Part shown: in pieces, positions 41,326-48,148 of the stretch | How the letters are laid out: each line of letters opens with the position of its first letter | Position numbering within the stretch: the stretch's first letter is position 1 | Assembly (NCBI GenBank): GCA_964588555.1 | Contig: CAZPPT010000002.1 | Coordinates: forward strand, 1 to 64,000 | Reading direction: 5' to 3' | Length of the DNA stretch: 64,000 nucleotides | Origin: JAGVWJ01 sp964588555 | GTDB taxonomy: Archaea; Micrarchaeota; Micrarchaeia; Anstonellales; Bilamarchaeaceae | Translations under genes and position numbers: made by a program | Notes under the pieces: generated by a model | Seen by the model: only the letters and a program-made list of their open reading frames with translations | Told to the model about the DNA's origin: nothing | Database searches by the model: none

Positions 41326-42618
41326 ATGGACAAACTAAGCATCTGTTGCGTAAGCCAGTCGTTCTTGCCGTATATCGGCGGGCTTGCCAAGTACGTTGAG
41401 GCATTGGGTAAGGAATTTATCAAAAACGGAAACGAATTTCGGGTTATCCATTTTAAGACGCCGGGCATTCAGCCGATCGACTTTTCGGACGGCATCGAGA
41501 TGATACGCGCAAACATCCCCAATCTTGGTGAAGAAACGCTCAAAAAATACATGCGCTTTAAGGAACTGATACTTAACGTGACGCACGAGGAGCCGCTTCC
41601 TAAAGAAAACGAATATGACGGATATGTTGAGTATATACAGGTAAATGAGAAGCTTGCGCACGACGTTATGGATGCCTACCAGTACAAGCAGTTCGACATA
41701 CTCAACATACACGACTTCCAGACATTGCCCCTTGCATCGATCCTGCGGAAAAAATTCGGCCTAAAAATCCCCATGGTGTTTACGTGGCACATCCCCTTTA
41801 TCGAAAATATCCCGCAATGGTGGAAAAAATTTTTTATCACGCATATGGCGGACTACGAAAAGGTCGTATTTTCAACTGACAGTTACGTTGCTGCTGCACG
41901 AACCATAGGCATACCGGAAAAAAATATCGTAAAGATAAGCCCTTTTATAGACACCCAAAAAATTGCCAATCAAACGCCCCAGGATACACGCAAAAAATAC
42001 GGGCTTGCGCCGGATGATTTCCTTATCGTATGCGTAAGCAGGATCGACCCGCGAAAAGGGCAGGAGATACTTATCAGCGCACTTGACATGCTCGTCAACG
42101 AGTCAAAGAAAAAGAAGGTGCAATGCATCTTTGTCGGGAACGGCTCCTTTTCCAAGGAACTTCTCAAAAAGGAACGATCAGCACGTATGGAAACCCTCAT
42201 AAAAATGGCTTCGGATAAGGGGCTTGCATCGCACACCCAGTTTACGGGGAATATCCCCGACAATGAAGTTGCAAACATATACGCGGCGGCAGATGTCGTG
42301 ATCCAGCCGTCCATCCAGGAAGGCTTCGGCCTCACCATGTCAGAGGCAATGGCGTTTGGAAAACCGGTCATCGGTTCAAATGTGGGCGGCATACCTGACC
42401 AAATAGCACATGGGGTTAATGGATATCTTTTTGAAAAGGGGGATTCGCGCGCGCTTGCCGAAGCGATAGATGAAATGTACGGGAATCCCGCACTTGGGAA
42501 AACAATGGGTGAAAACGGCAAGCGCATGGTGAATGAGCGGTTCAGCTCGCAGGCAGGATACGCGAAGTACCTTAAGCTCTATCAGGAAGTGCTCAATGCT
42601 ACTTCCGCACAACCGTAA
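41326..42618 (+). CDS. Family 4-like glycosyltransferase
   Basis: The 430 residues have a GT-B fold. An N-terminal acceptor domain (SQSFLPYIGGLAKYVEAL, VFTWHIPF) is followed by a nucleotide-sugar domain with VSRIDPRKGQEILI, FTGNIPDNEVANIYAAADVVIQPSIQEGFGLTMSEAMAFGKPVIGSNVGGIPDQI (the EX7E motif within QEGFGLTMSEAMA). It transfers a sugar onto a glycolipid, polysaccharide or protein. Close spacing behind two pilin-like genes suggests surface glycosylation. Its 3' end overlaps the convergent membrane gene by 20 bases. Confidence 0.92.
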   Translation: MDKLSICCVSQSFLPYIGGLAKYVEALGKEFIKNGNEFRVIHFKTPGIQPIDFSDGIEMIRANIPNLGEETLKKYMRFKELILNVTHEEPLPKENEYDGYVEYIQVNEKLAHDVMDAYQYKQFDILNIHDFQTLPLASILRKKFGLKIPMVFTWHIPFIENIPQWWKKFFITHMADYEKVVFSTDSYVAAARTIGIPEKNIVKISPFIDTQKIANQTPQDTRKKYGLAPDDFLIVCVSRIDPRKGQEILISALDMLVNESKKKKVQCIFVGNGSFSKELLKKERSARMETLIKMASDKGLASHTQFTGNIPDNEVANIYAAADVVIQPSIQEGFGLTMSEAMAFGKPVIGSNVGGIPDQIAHGVNGYLFEKGDSRALAEAIDEMYGNPALGKTMGENGKRMVNERFSSQAGYAKYLKLYQEVLNATSAQP

Positions 42619-43426
42619 AGCTCGTAGCGGTAAAACGCGAATTCGGGATAAAATGGCGCTTGTTTCCTTCCTTAACGACGGTAAATGCATGGTCGATGCG
42701 CTCGATTTCTCCCCCGAGGCCGTCAATCTCCACACGGTCACCTGCACGCAAGCGCATGGCCTCCTTGACCTGGATACCTGCACTCAAGTTTGTCACCTTG
42801 TCCCGCATGAAAAACAAAAAGAGAATGCTTAGGATAATTATGACAAAGAGCCCAAAAAGAAGGAGCGCCATAAGCATGGAGTCGATCTTAAATCCAAGCT
42901 GTGAGAGGGTCATTATGCCGATAGTTGCATAAAGGAAGTACTTGACAAACTGGGCAAGGCGCGTTGAAATGCTTGAGGAAACGCCAAGTGCGGAGCCGTG
43001 GCTGTCAAGGGGGTCGCGCAGCTTGAATTTTACCAGGTCTGCAAGGATTTCGATAAGCGCGCTTCCAAAGAGGATCGTAATAAGTGCGCCTATAAAATTC
43101 GGAAGGTAGGGGATAAGGTATGCAAGAAAGAGATTTGCCGCCTCAACATGAATAAACGAAAGCGCAATAAAGATTGAAACCGCGTATATGATGTATTTAG
43201 CCATGATGGCGAACACATAAATAAAATCAATATTGAAGCCCAGTTTCTTTGCTTCCTTTTCAAGGCCAAACCGCAGCCTGCGGCGTATGCCGCTTGTTTC
43301 AGCAACACTAAATATGGCGTGGCTTGCGAATCGCCCAAAAAGGTAACCGCCAAGTAAAACGGCGACCACCATGGCCCATGTCGTGAGGTTCCCCGGTAGC
43401 CCTAAAAATAAATTTTCAGTCGTCAT
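42599..43426 (-). CDS. CmpX/MscS-like membrane protein
   Basis: The 275 residues have four to five membrane helices, including two TM-helix repeats of the conserved-TM-helix family (FLAYLIPYLPNFIGALITILFGSALIEILADLV and FVKYFLYATIGIMTLSQLGF), then an MscS-like beta domain (LRAGDRVEIDGLGGEIERID, KRHFIPNSRF). The arrangement resembles CmpX and other small mechanosensitive-channel-related proteins. A role in osmotic adaptation is likely but not proven. Confidence 0.78.
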   Translation of the reverse strand: MTTENLFLGLPGNLTTWAMVVAVLLGGYLFGRFASHAIFSVAETSGIRRRLRFGLEKEAKKLGFNIDFIYVFAIMAKYIIYAVSIFIALSFIHVEAANLFLAYLIPYLPNFIGALITILFGSALIEILADLVKFKLRDPLDSHGSALGVSSSISTRLAQFVKYFLYATIGIMTLSQLGFKIDSMLMALLLFGLFVIIILSILFLFFMRDKVTNLSAGIQVKEAMRLRAGDRVEIDGLGGEIERIDHAFTVVKEGNKRHFIPNSRFTATSFTVVRK

Positions 43427-43476
43427 GAGCTAATTAGACTACGAATGTTTTTATTTGTTTATTGGTATTTTGCTAT

Positions 43477-44271
43477 ATGCAAAAGAATGAGATGATCGAG
43501 CTTTTTATAAAACTAGGAAATGAAGCGCAAACGATAATGCAAAAACACGATAGTGAAGGAAGACGTGCGGGAACGACGAATTATTTCGGCCATACGAGCA
43601 TAGGGATGGACATCTATCTTGAAAATATGGTTAAGGAACACCTCAAGAATAGCAACTGTCATCTTATCACTGAGGAAAATCCTGAAAAAATGCCAGAAAA
43701 TCCGGCCTATACAGCCATACTTGACCCGCTTGACGGCTCCAAGAATTATGAACGGGGCTTTCCTGCATATGCTTTTGCGATTGCAGGAACAAGCAGGTCA
43801 AATCCAACCATAGCAGATATTGAAGTGGCGCTCGTACTTGACCTTGCAAATGGCAACGCGTATCTCGCTGTGAATGGCGATGGGCTTTATATTAATTCAA
43901 AAAAAATAGTACTTGATGCACGTGCCTCAGAGCCGCTGCTTATTGGCGGGGACTTTGGCGGGGTGCCGGTCGTTGCAGGTACTGTTTTTCCAAGAGTAAG
44001 TACGCATGCATACATGCGGATGCTTGGGGCGTCCACCCTTGAGATGGCACTTGTCGCATGCGGCGTGCTTGATGGTTACATGGACGTGCGCGGATCGCTT
44101 CTTGTGACGCATAGTGCGGGAATAGCACTCATGGCCGGCGCAGGGGCATACCTGACTGACAAGGACGGAAAGGAACTAAAAACCCCTATCGGACAAGACA
44201 CGGTGTATACCGTTGTCGCTGCACGGAACAAGGATGTGCACAAGAAGATGCTTGAAATGATAGAAAAATAA
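43477..44271 (+). CDS. Inositol monophosphatase/FBPase superfamily phosphatase
   Basis: About 264 residues hold the metal sites ITEENPE, DPLDGSKNYERGFP and the late DGYMDVRGSLLVTHSAGIALMAGAG typical of the family (the usual W/D-DxAAG is altered to LVTHSAG). It should dephosphorylate inositol-1-phosphate or fructose-1,6-bisphosphate. With inositol-1-phosphate synthase in the same window, an inositol route is attractive. The ATG at 43477 was chosen over a TTG at 43462. The tRNA-Thr gene converges 4 bases beyond its stop. Confidence 0.88.
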   Translation: MQKNEMIELFIKLGNEAQTIMQKHDSEGRRAGTTNYFGHTSIGMDIYLENMVKEHLKNSNCHLITEENPEKMPENPAYTAILDPLDGSKNYERGFPAYAFAIAGTSRSNPTIADIEVALVLDLANGNAYLAVNGDGLYINSKKIVLDARASEPLLIGGDFGGVPVVAGTVFPRVSTHAYMRMLGASTLEMALVACGVLDGYMDVRGSLLVTHSAGIALMAGAGAYLTDKDGKELKTPIGQDTVYTVVAARNKDVHKKMLEMIEK

Positions 44272-44275
44272 AAAA

Positions 44276-44573
44276 AGCCTCAGGAGAGATTGGTTCTCCA
44301 AGCCTTTTTAGTTGAAGCCTTTTTAGAATCGTAAGCCTTTCTCGTATGAAAAAGGCTTCATCCAAAAACATGGAAACCACGTTTTTTGTGGAGTTTTTTC
44401 TAAAAAGTTCAAGGCTTGACCCAAAAACCAAAAAGATCAGAGTTGACCCTCAAGGCTTTTGGGGTAATGCGTAGACCTTTTGCCACAATAATGGCACAAG
44501 TCAAAAGGGCTTCGCTTGAACTCCCGACCTCAGGTTTACAAAACCCGCGCTCTACCGGCTGAGCTACTGAGGC
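44276..44573 (-). tRNA. tRNA-Thr(UGU) with a 225-base intron in the T-loop
   Basis: Exon 1 (44573-44516) is GCCTCAG, TA, D-arm GCTC..GAGC, anticodon arm with loop TTTGTAA, variable AGGTC, T-stem GGGAG and TTCAA. Exon 2 (44290-44276) is AT, T-stem CTCTC, acceptor CTGAGGC and discriminator T. Joined they give a perfect 73-base tRNA with T-loop TTCAAAT; U73 suits archaeal tRNA-Thr and CCA is not encoded. The intron spans 44515-44291, after position 58. By hand the junction folds as a relaxed bulge-helix-bulge: GTTC pairs with GAAC, 5' bulge AAG cut AA^G, 3' bulge CAA cut CA^A, and an intron-side AAGCC/GGCTT stem after a small internal loop. Intron length and site are unusual. Run of T follows the gene. 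Confidence 0.88.
44292..44362 (+). repeat. Repeated AAGCCTTTTTAG units inside the tRNA intron
   Basis: On the plus strand AAGCCTTTTTAG occurs twice in a row (about 44300 and 44315), with near copies AAGCCTTTCTCG and the inverted AAAAAGGCTTCAT following. They give the intron a chain of small hairpins and may have arisen by local duplication. Confidence 0.5.
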
Positions 44574-44657
44574 ATGAAATGCCGAAGGCTTTGAGCAGTT
44601 CGCTCAAACCAACTGAGGCATTACGGTGTAAAAAATGTAAGAGGATACTTATTTAAA
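44574..44657 (-). promoter_or_regulatory. tRNA promoter and structured 5' leader
   Basis: A TTTAAATA box (44650-44657) would start transcription near 44628. The leader then contains AATGCC (44622-44617) pairing with GGCATT (44583-44578) around a perfect TTTGAGC/GCTCAAA hairpin (44608-44590). It also repeats ATGCCTCAGT, the first bases of the tRNA itself. Confidence 0.5.
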
Positions 44658-44704
44658 CACTTCTTAATAACGGTATAGCTACTATTTAAGCCAGAGGTCA
44701 TCAC

Positions 44705-44857
44705 ATGGGTAAATTCGCAGAAGCAGACGCTCAACTAATGAAAATCATGATTTGCCGAAAATGCAAGACACGGAACAAACGCGGCGTCACCAAATGCAGA
44801 AAATGCGGCTCAGTATTCCTTAGGCCAAAACGAAGGGAGTTAAAGGCTAAGAAGTAG
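44705..44857 (+). CDS. rpl40e: Ribosomal protein L40e (eL40)
   Basis: The 50 residues read MGKFAEADAQLMKIMICRKC, then TKCRKCG and a basic end KRRELKAKK. Four cysteines in CxxC/CxxC form the zinc ribbon of archaeal L40e; the length (about 50) is normal. A TATTTAAG box about 20-25 bases ahead suggests a near-leaderless transcript. Confidence 0.95.
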   Translation: MGKFAEADAQLMKIMICRKCKTRNKRGVTKCRKCGSVFLRPKRRELKAKK

Positions 44858-44874
44858 CTTTTAATTTTTTTTAT

Positions 44875-45690
44875 TTATTTTTTCTTACAAATGAAAAACC
44901 CAATTCGTACTGTATCGCTAAAATAGCCTTTCTTTTCTATTTCCTTATTGACATATTTTTTAGCGTACGCAAGCGCTCGTTTCCATTTTTTATCATCCGG
45001 CCGGGGATCGAAAAAATCACGTACGGAATTAAGAACATCAATATATGGTTGCGGATTTGTAAGACGCAATTCGCGCTCGATAAAATGAGTCGAGTCAATT
45101 TTAAAGAAGCGCGGGAGCATCTTTTGTGCATTTTCAAAATTGAATCTCGCACTAAACTGTTTTGGTGCTTTTGACCCTATGAGCCGTGCAACCTCTTTCT
45201 TGAGCCGCTCCTGTTTTAGCTTATCGTCTACCCCGAAAGTTGCAATAACAAGCGTTCCGTCTTTTTTCAAAATGAGATTCCATTCCTTAAATGCCTTTTT
45301 GAAATCAGGCATATGGTAGACCATGAACAAGGCCAGCGCAATATCAAACGACTCCGGCTCAAATGGCAGAGAATCCGCGCTTGTTTCAAAAAATGCAATT
45401 GAAGGATTCTCCTTTTTTGCGCTTGCAAACATCCCTCGACTAATGTCAACGCCGGTAAGCCCACCATGATGCCGGCATTCGTTTTGCAAACGGGCAAGAA
45501 GCGAGCCATCACCGCAGCCAAGGTCAATGATTGACTCGTCACCACGTAACTTAAGAGAATCAATAATAAGCCCAAAGCGGTCAAGTGGCGGGATACAGAA
45601 GTTAAATAACTGGATGCGCGAGGTAAGGTTTTTCGGGTTTGAGTATTGCGATTTCTTTAGGTATGGCGCGCTTGAAACCTTTGATGCCAT
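44875..45690 (-). CDS. Class I SAM-dependent methyltransferase
   Basis: The 271 residues contain the SAM motif IIDLGCGDGSLLARL, a motif II Asp in TGVDISRGMFASA, SADSLPFEPESFDIALALFMVYHM and a typical post-motif GTLVIATFG. These make it a ubiE/methyltransferase type 11-like enzyme. The C-terminal 90 residues are helical and probably give substrate specificity. It lies 2 bases after trm1 on the same strand, suggesting a shared transcript and possibly an RNA-related substrate (inference). Confidence 0.88.
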   Translation of the reverse strand: MASKVSSAPYLKKSQYSNPKNLTSRIQLFNFCIPPLDRFGLIIDSLKLRGDESIIDLGCGDGSLLARLQNECRHHGGLTGVDISRGMFASAKKENPSIAFFETSADSLPFEPESFDIALALFMVYHMPDFKKAFKEWNLILKKDGTLVIATFGVDDKLKQERLKKEVARLIGSKAPKQFSARFNFENAQKMLPRFFKIDSTHFIERELRLTNPQPYIDVLNSVRDFFDPRPDDKKWKRALAYAKKYVNKEIEKKGYFSDTVRIGFFICKKK

Positions 45691-45692
45691 AC

Positions 45693-46790
45693 TTATCCCG
45701 TTTGGAGTGAATCAATGAGCAGATGCATTTCTTGTATGCCCGCGTCCGTCTTTACCCCATTTTCCGCAAAATGGGTCCGTGCGGTAGTAAACCCCCTTTT
45801 CCTAATGGAATCGATCACCATGGCCAATTTCGGGACTTTTTTTGCCCGTATCCGCTTGCATTCCCGATGGAGGTCATAAAAACATGGACTAAACGCAGCT
45901 TCATCAAGCATGAGTGAGAGCGTCTTTTCGATTTCCTGCTTGTGCACATAATTTCTTTTTTCGTTTAATTTTTTCATCCCTTCAAGAATTTGTTTAGCAT
46001 GAAGTCCGCCAAGCCAAAGCGGGCCGGCGTAATCAGTAACATCATTACACAAAAGGCAATTATTTTCAACACGTTTGCCACTTGTACGCCAACCGCACGC
46101 ATTACAATAACTGATAAAGCCAAGCTGTTCAATATTTGAATATGCCTTTTCAGCGCCTTTCTCAATGTGTAAAAGTACCTTGATGTAATGACGGTTTGAA
46201 AGCGAATAAAGCGGGACAATACCAAAATCAAACTCGTTCGCGCTCTCCATGATTCGTTTGATGAGGATTCGGGTTCCGATCTCATGGGTCATTTCATTGT
46301 TAAGGCTCTTTGCATGGTAATTCTTGATGCATGCCTTAGCCTGGGGACCGCATAATACTGCAACGTCAGTTGCAGAGATGGAAAGATAGAAGGATTTTTT
46401 CTTTGCCTGGCCGTAAAAGGTACCCCATAACGATGGCACAGGTGTTCCAAACGGGTCAATTTCAATAAAATCATAGTGGAAAAAATCGCTTGCAAGGTAC
46501 TTTTCGTAAAGTGCATTAATAACCACTGACCGGGCGAGTTTATTAGTTTTTAAGTTTTTTTTAATTACGGGAACTGCCTCTTCGTTTGCTTCGAGAAAAT
46601 CGATCCTTTTTACGTTTTTATTTTCTTTTGCGTAGCGGATACCGCGAATGCCGCTTGCTGAAAATGCGTCAAGAATATGTAGTTTTCCGCCTAGTGCGCC
46701 AATAGATAAAGACGAGAAACTACGTGAGAACTGCATCTCTTTGTTGTAAAAGAGGTTTTTTGGATCAAATGTTATTGATTCTTCCTGCAT
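45693..46790 (-). CDS. trm1: tRNA (guanine26-N2)-dimethyltransferase
   Basis: About 365 residues: HILDAFSASGIRGIRYAKE (SAM motif I), DFLEANEEAV, the catalytic DFIEIDPFGTPVPSLW, LSISATDVAVLCG, and a C-terminal zinc domain (YCNACGWR, NCLLCND), all diagnostic of Trm1. It makes N2,N2-dimethylguanosine at position 26 of tRNA. The ATG at 46790 was chosen; the frame continues to a GTG at 46799 that overlaps the hicA stop. The start is 8 bases after hicA, so this housekeeping gene sits behind a toxin-antitoxin pair. Confidence 0.95.
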   Translation of the reverse strand: MQEESITFDPKNLFYNKEMQFSRSFSSLSIGALGGKLHILDAFSASGIRGIRYAKENKNVKRIDFLEANEEAVPVIKKNLKTNKLARSVVINALYEKYLASDFFHYDFIEIDPFGTPVPSLWGTFYGQAKKKSFYLSISATDVAVLCGPQAKACIKNYHAKSLNNEMTHEIGTRILIKRIMESANEFDFGIVPLYSLSNRHYIKVLLHIEKGAEKAYSNIEQLGFISYCNACGWRTSGKRVENNCLLCNDVTDYAGPLWLGGLHAKQILEGMKKLNEKRNYVHKQEIEKTLSLMLDEAAFSPCFYDLHRECKRIRAKKVPKLAMVIDSIRKRGFTTARTHFAENGVKTDAGIQEMHLLIDSLQTG

Positions 46791-46798
46791 AAAAGTCA

Positions 46799-47026
46799 CT
46801 AAAGCAATTGTAAAAATTCATCCCGTTTTAAGCCTGCCTGCCGTATGATCTCAAGAAGAGTTCCGATATCTATTTCCTTATGGTTAGGAACAACAACGAC
46901 GCGTTTTCCTTCGGTTCTTTCCTTAGCTAAGATAATATGGCTTCCTTTTTGGCGTAGCGGTTGGAAACCAGTCTTAGAAAGCGCCTTAATAACTTCCTTA
47001 CCCGACAGATGGGGAAGCTTTGACAT
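46799..47026 (-). CDS. hicA: HicA-type mRNA interferase toxin
   Basis: The 75 residues begin LPHLSGKEVIKALSKTGF and contain QKGSHIILAK with the catalytic His, then VVVVPNHKEIDIGTLLEIIRQAGL, the HicA double-stranded-RNA-binding-like fold. It cleaves mRNA when free of HicB. The gene overlaps hicB by 29 bases in the order hicB-hicA. Confidence 0.93.
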   Translation of the reverse strand: MSKLPHLSGKEVIKALSKTGFQPLRQKGSHIILAKERTEGKRVVVVPNHKEIDIGTLLEIIRQAGLKRDEFLQLL

Positions 47027-47231
47027 GCTTATTTACCTCAAAACTAGCAATAATTGTTCTCTCTGTACCTACACCTTGTGGAATTCCAACAGTTTCTATA
47101 TAGAGTTCAACCGCCTCCTTAAGATTATCAAGCGCCTCCTCAATGGAGTGACCCTGACTTACCACATCTAATTCTGGGCAAAGGGCAACAAACTGTTTTT
47201 CTCCTTTTTTAATAATTGCGGTAAACTCCAT
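46998..47231 (-). CDS. hicB: HicB-type antitoxin
   Basis: The 77 residues start MEFTAIIKKGEKQFVALCPELDVVSQGHSIEEALDNLKEAVELYIE, the degenerate RNase H-like HicB domain. The short tail (FEVNKHVKASPSVG) lacks an obvious RHH or HTH DNA-binding part, so autoregulation may need the HicA complex. It is the first gene of the pair. Confidence 0.9.
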   Translation of the reverse strand: MEFTAIIKKGEKQFVALCPELDVVSQGHSIEEALDNLKEAVELYIETVGIPQGVGTERTIIASFEVNKHVKASPSVG

Positions 47232-47341
47232 AGTATAATGTACCTTAGCCAGTTTTTAAAGATTACGATATGCGTGTATAGGAAGTGAAATTGATAAAGG
47301 ACTCGAAATGGTTTTAACCATACCTGGACATTAACTAGATA

Positions 47342-48148
47342 ATGGCAAGGCATCTTTTTGCACACTACCAGGGTAACCAACAGAAAATAAGAAGGCGAGT
47401 GCGGGAGCATCCTTTTTTGGCAAACCTAGGGGGCGTCTCGGATCAAAAATTAAGGGACTACCTCCTCCAGCGCATGCACACGTCGGCAGCATTTGTTGCG
47501 TGGTATCAAACTGCATATGAAAACATACGGGATCCGCACGCCCGAAGGGTTATCCAAGGCATTATGGATGACGAAGAGCCACCTAATGGAAAACCGTTTC
47601 ATGTTGATAACCTTAAACATGACCTTAGAAAAATTGGGGTTTCTCAAAGAGACATTGAAGGAGTAGAAGCTACAGGAACAACACGGCGGGTAATTGAACA
47701 ATTGCATGCATCAGTACGGCGGCTAAACGGGGACCCGTTTGGCGACCTAAAAATCATAAGTGCAGTTTTTACTGCCGGGGAAAGCATGGTTGCACCAGAG
47801 TATGAGCACATAGCTCGAGAACTTGACCGAAGAGGGCTATTGGAACGAAGGGAATCGAAATTTTATGTCCCCCATTGCACGGAAGACGGCATTGACGGGG
47901 CGCATACGAGGGCATTTGAAGCAGTGCTTGAAACAATGATTACTGATGATGCTACATTGGACGTGGCATTACGTGCTGTGGATATTGCGGCTGAAACAAG
48001 ATTCTCGTTTTTTGACCAGTTTGATTTAGTGTCTGAAAAGGAAAGGAAAGGCATTGTTAACCGAGTCGCACTCGGAGCACTTGTTGGTTTTGCCATAGTT
48101 GTTGGCACGTTTTTGCATCTCATATATGCTGAGGACGACGGATATTAA
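47342..48148 (+). CDS. Heme-oxygenase-like diiron (HDO/CADD-like) protein with C-terminal membrane anchor
   Basis: The 268 residues are helical and resemble the TENA/PqqC/CADD superfamily: HPFLANLGGVSDQKLRDYLLQ, MDDEEP (Glu78/79), FHVDNLKH (His87), AGESMVAPEYEHI (Glu147), FYVPHCTEDGIDGAH (His178, Asp182, His188). These Glu/His/Asp residues fit the metal ligands of heme-oxygenase-like diiron enzymes, although the last His spacing differs from HxxxDxxH of CADD. A membrane helix (residues about 243-263) ends the protein, rare in this family. It faces an aminotransferase fusion gene with overlapping stops. One member (CADD) makes pABA; a link to FolP here is speculative. Confidence 0.7.
   Translation: MARHLFAHYQGNQQKIRRRVREHPFLANLGGVSDQKLRDYLLQRMHTSAAFVAWYQTAYENIRDPHARRVIQGIMDDEEPPNGKPFHVDNLKHDLRKIGVSQRDIEGVEATGTTRRVIEQLHASVRRLNGDPFGDLKIISAVFTAGESMVAPEYEHIARELDRRGLLERRESKFYVPHCTEDGIDGAHTRAFEAVLETMITDDATLDVALRAVDIAAETRFSFFDQFDLVSEKERKGIVNRVALGALVGFAIVVGTFLHLIYAEDDGY

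Noticed and set aside
44292..44362. CRISPR-like reading of the AAGCCTTTTTAG repeats
   Set aside because: Units are short, irregularly spaced and lack spacers of constant length; they belong to the tRNA intron.
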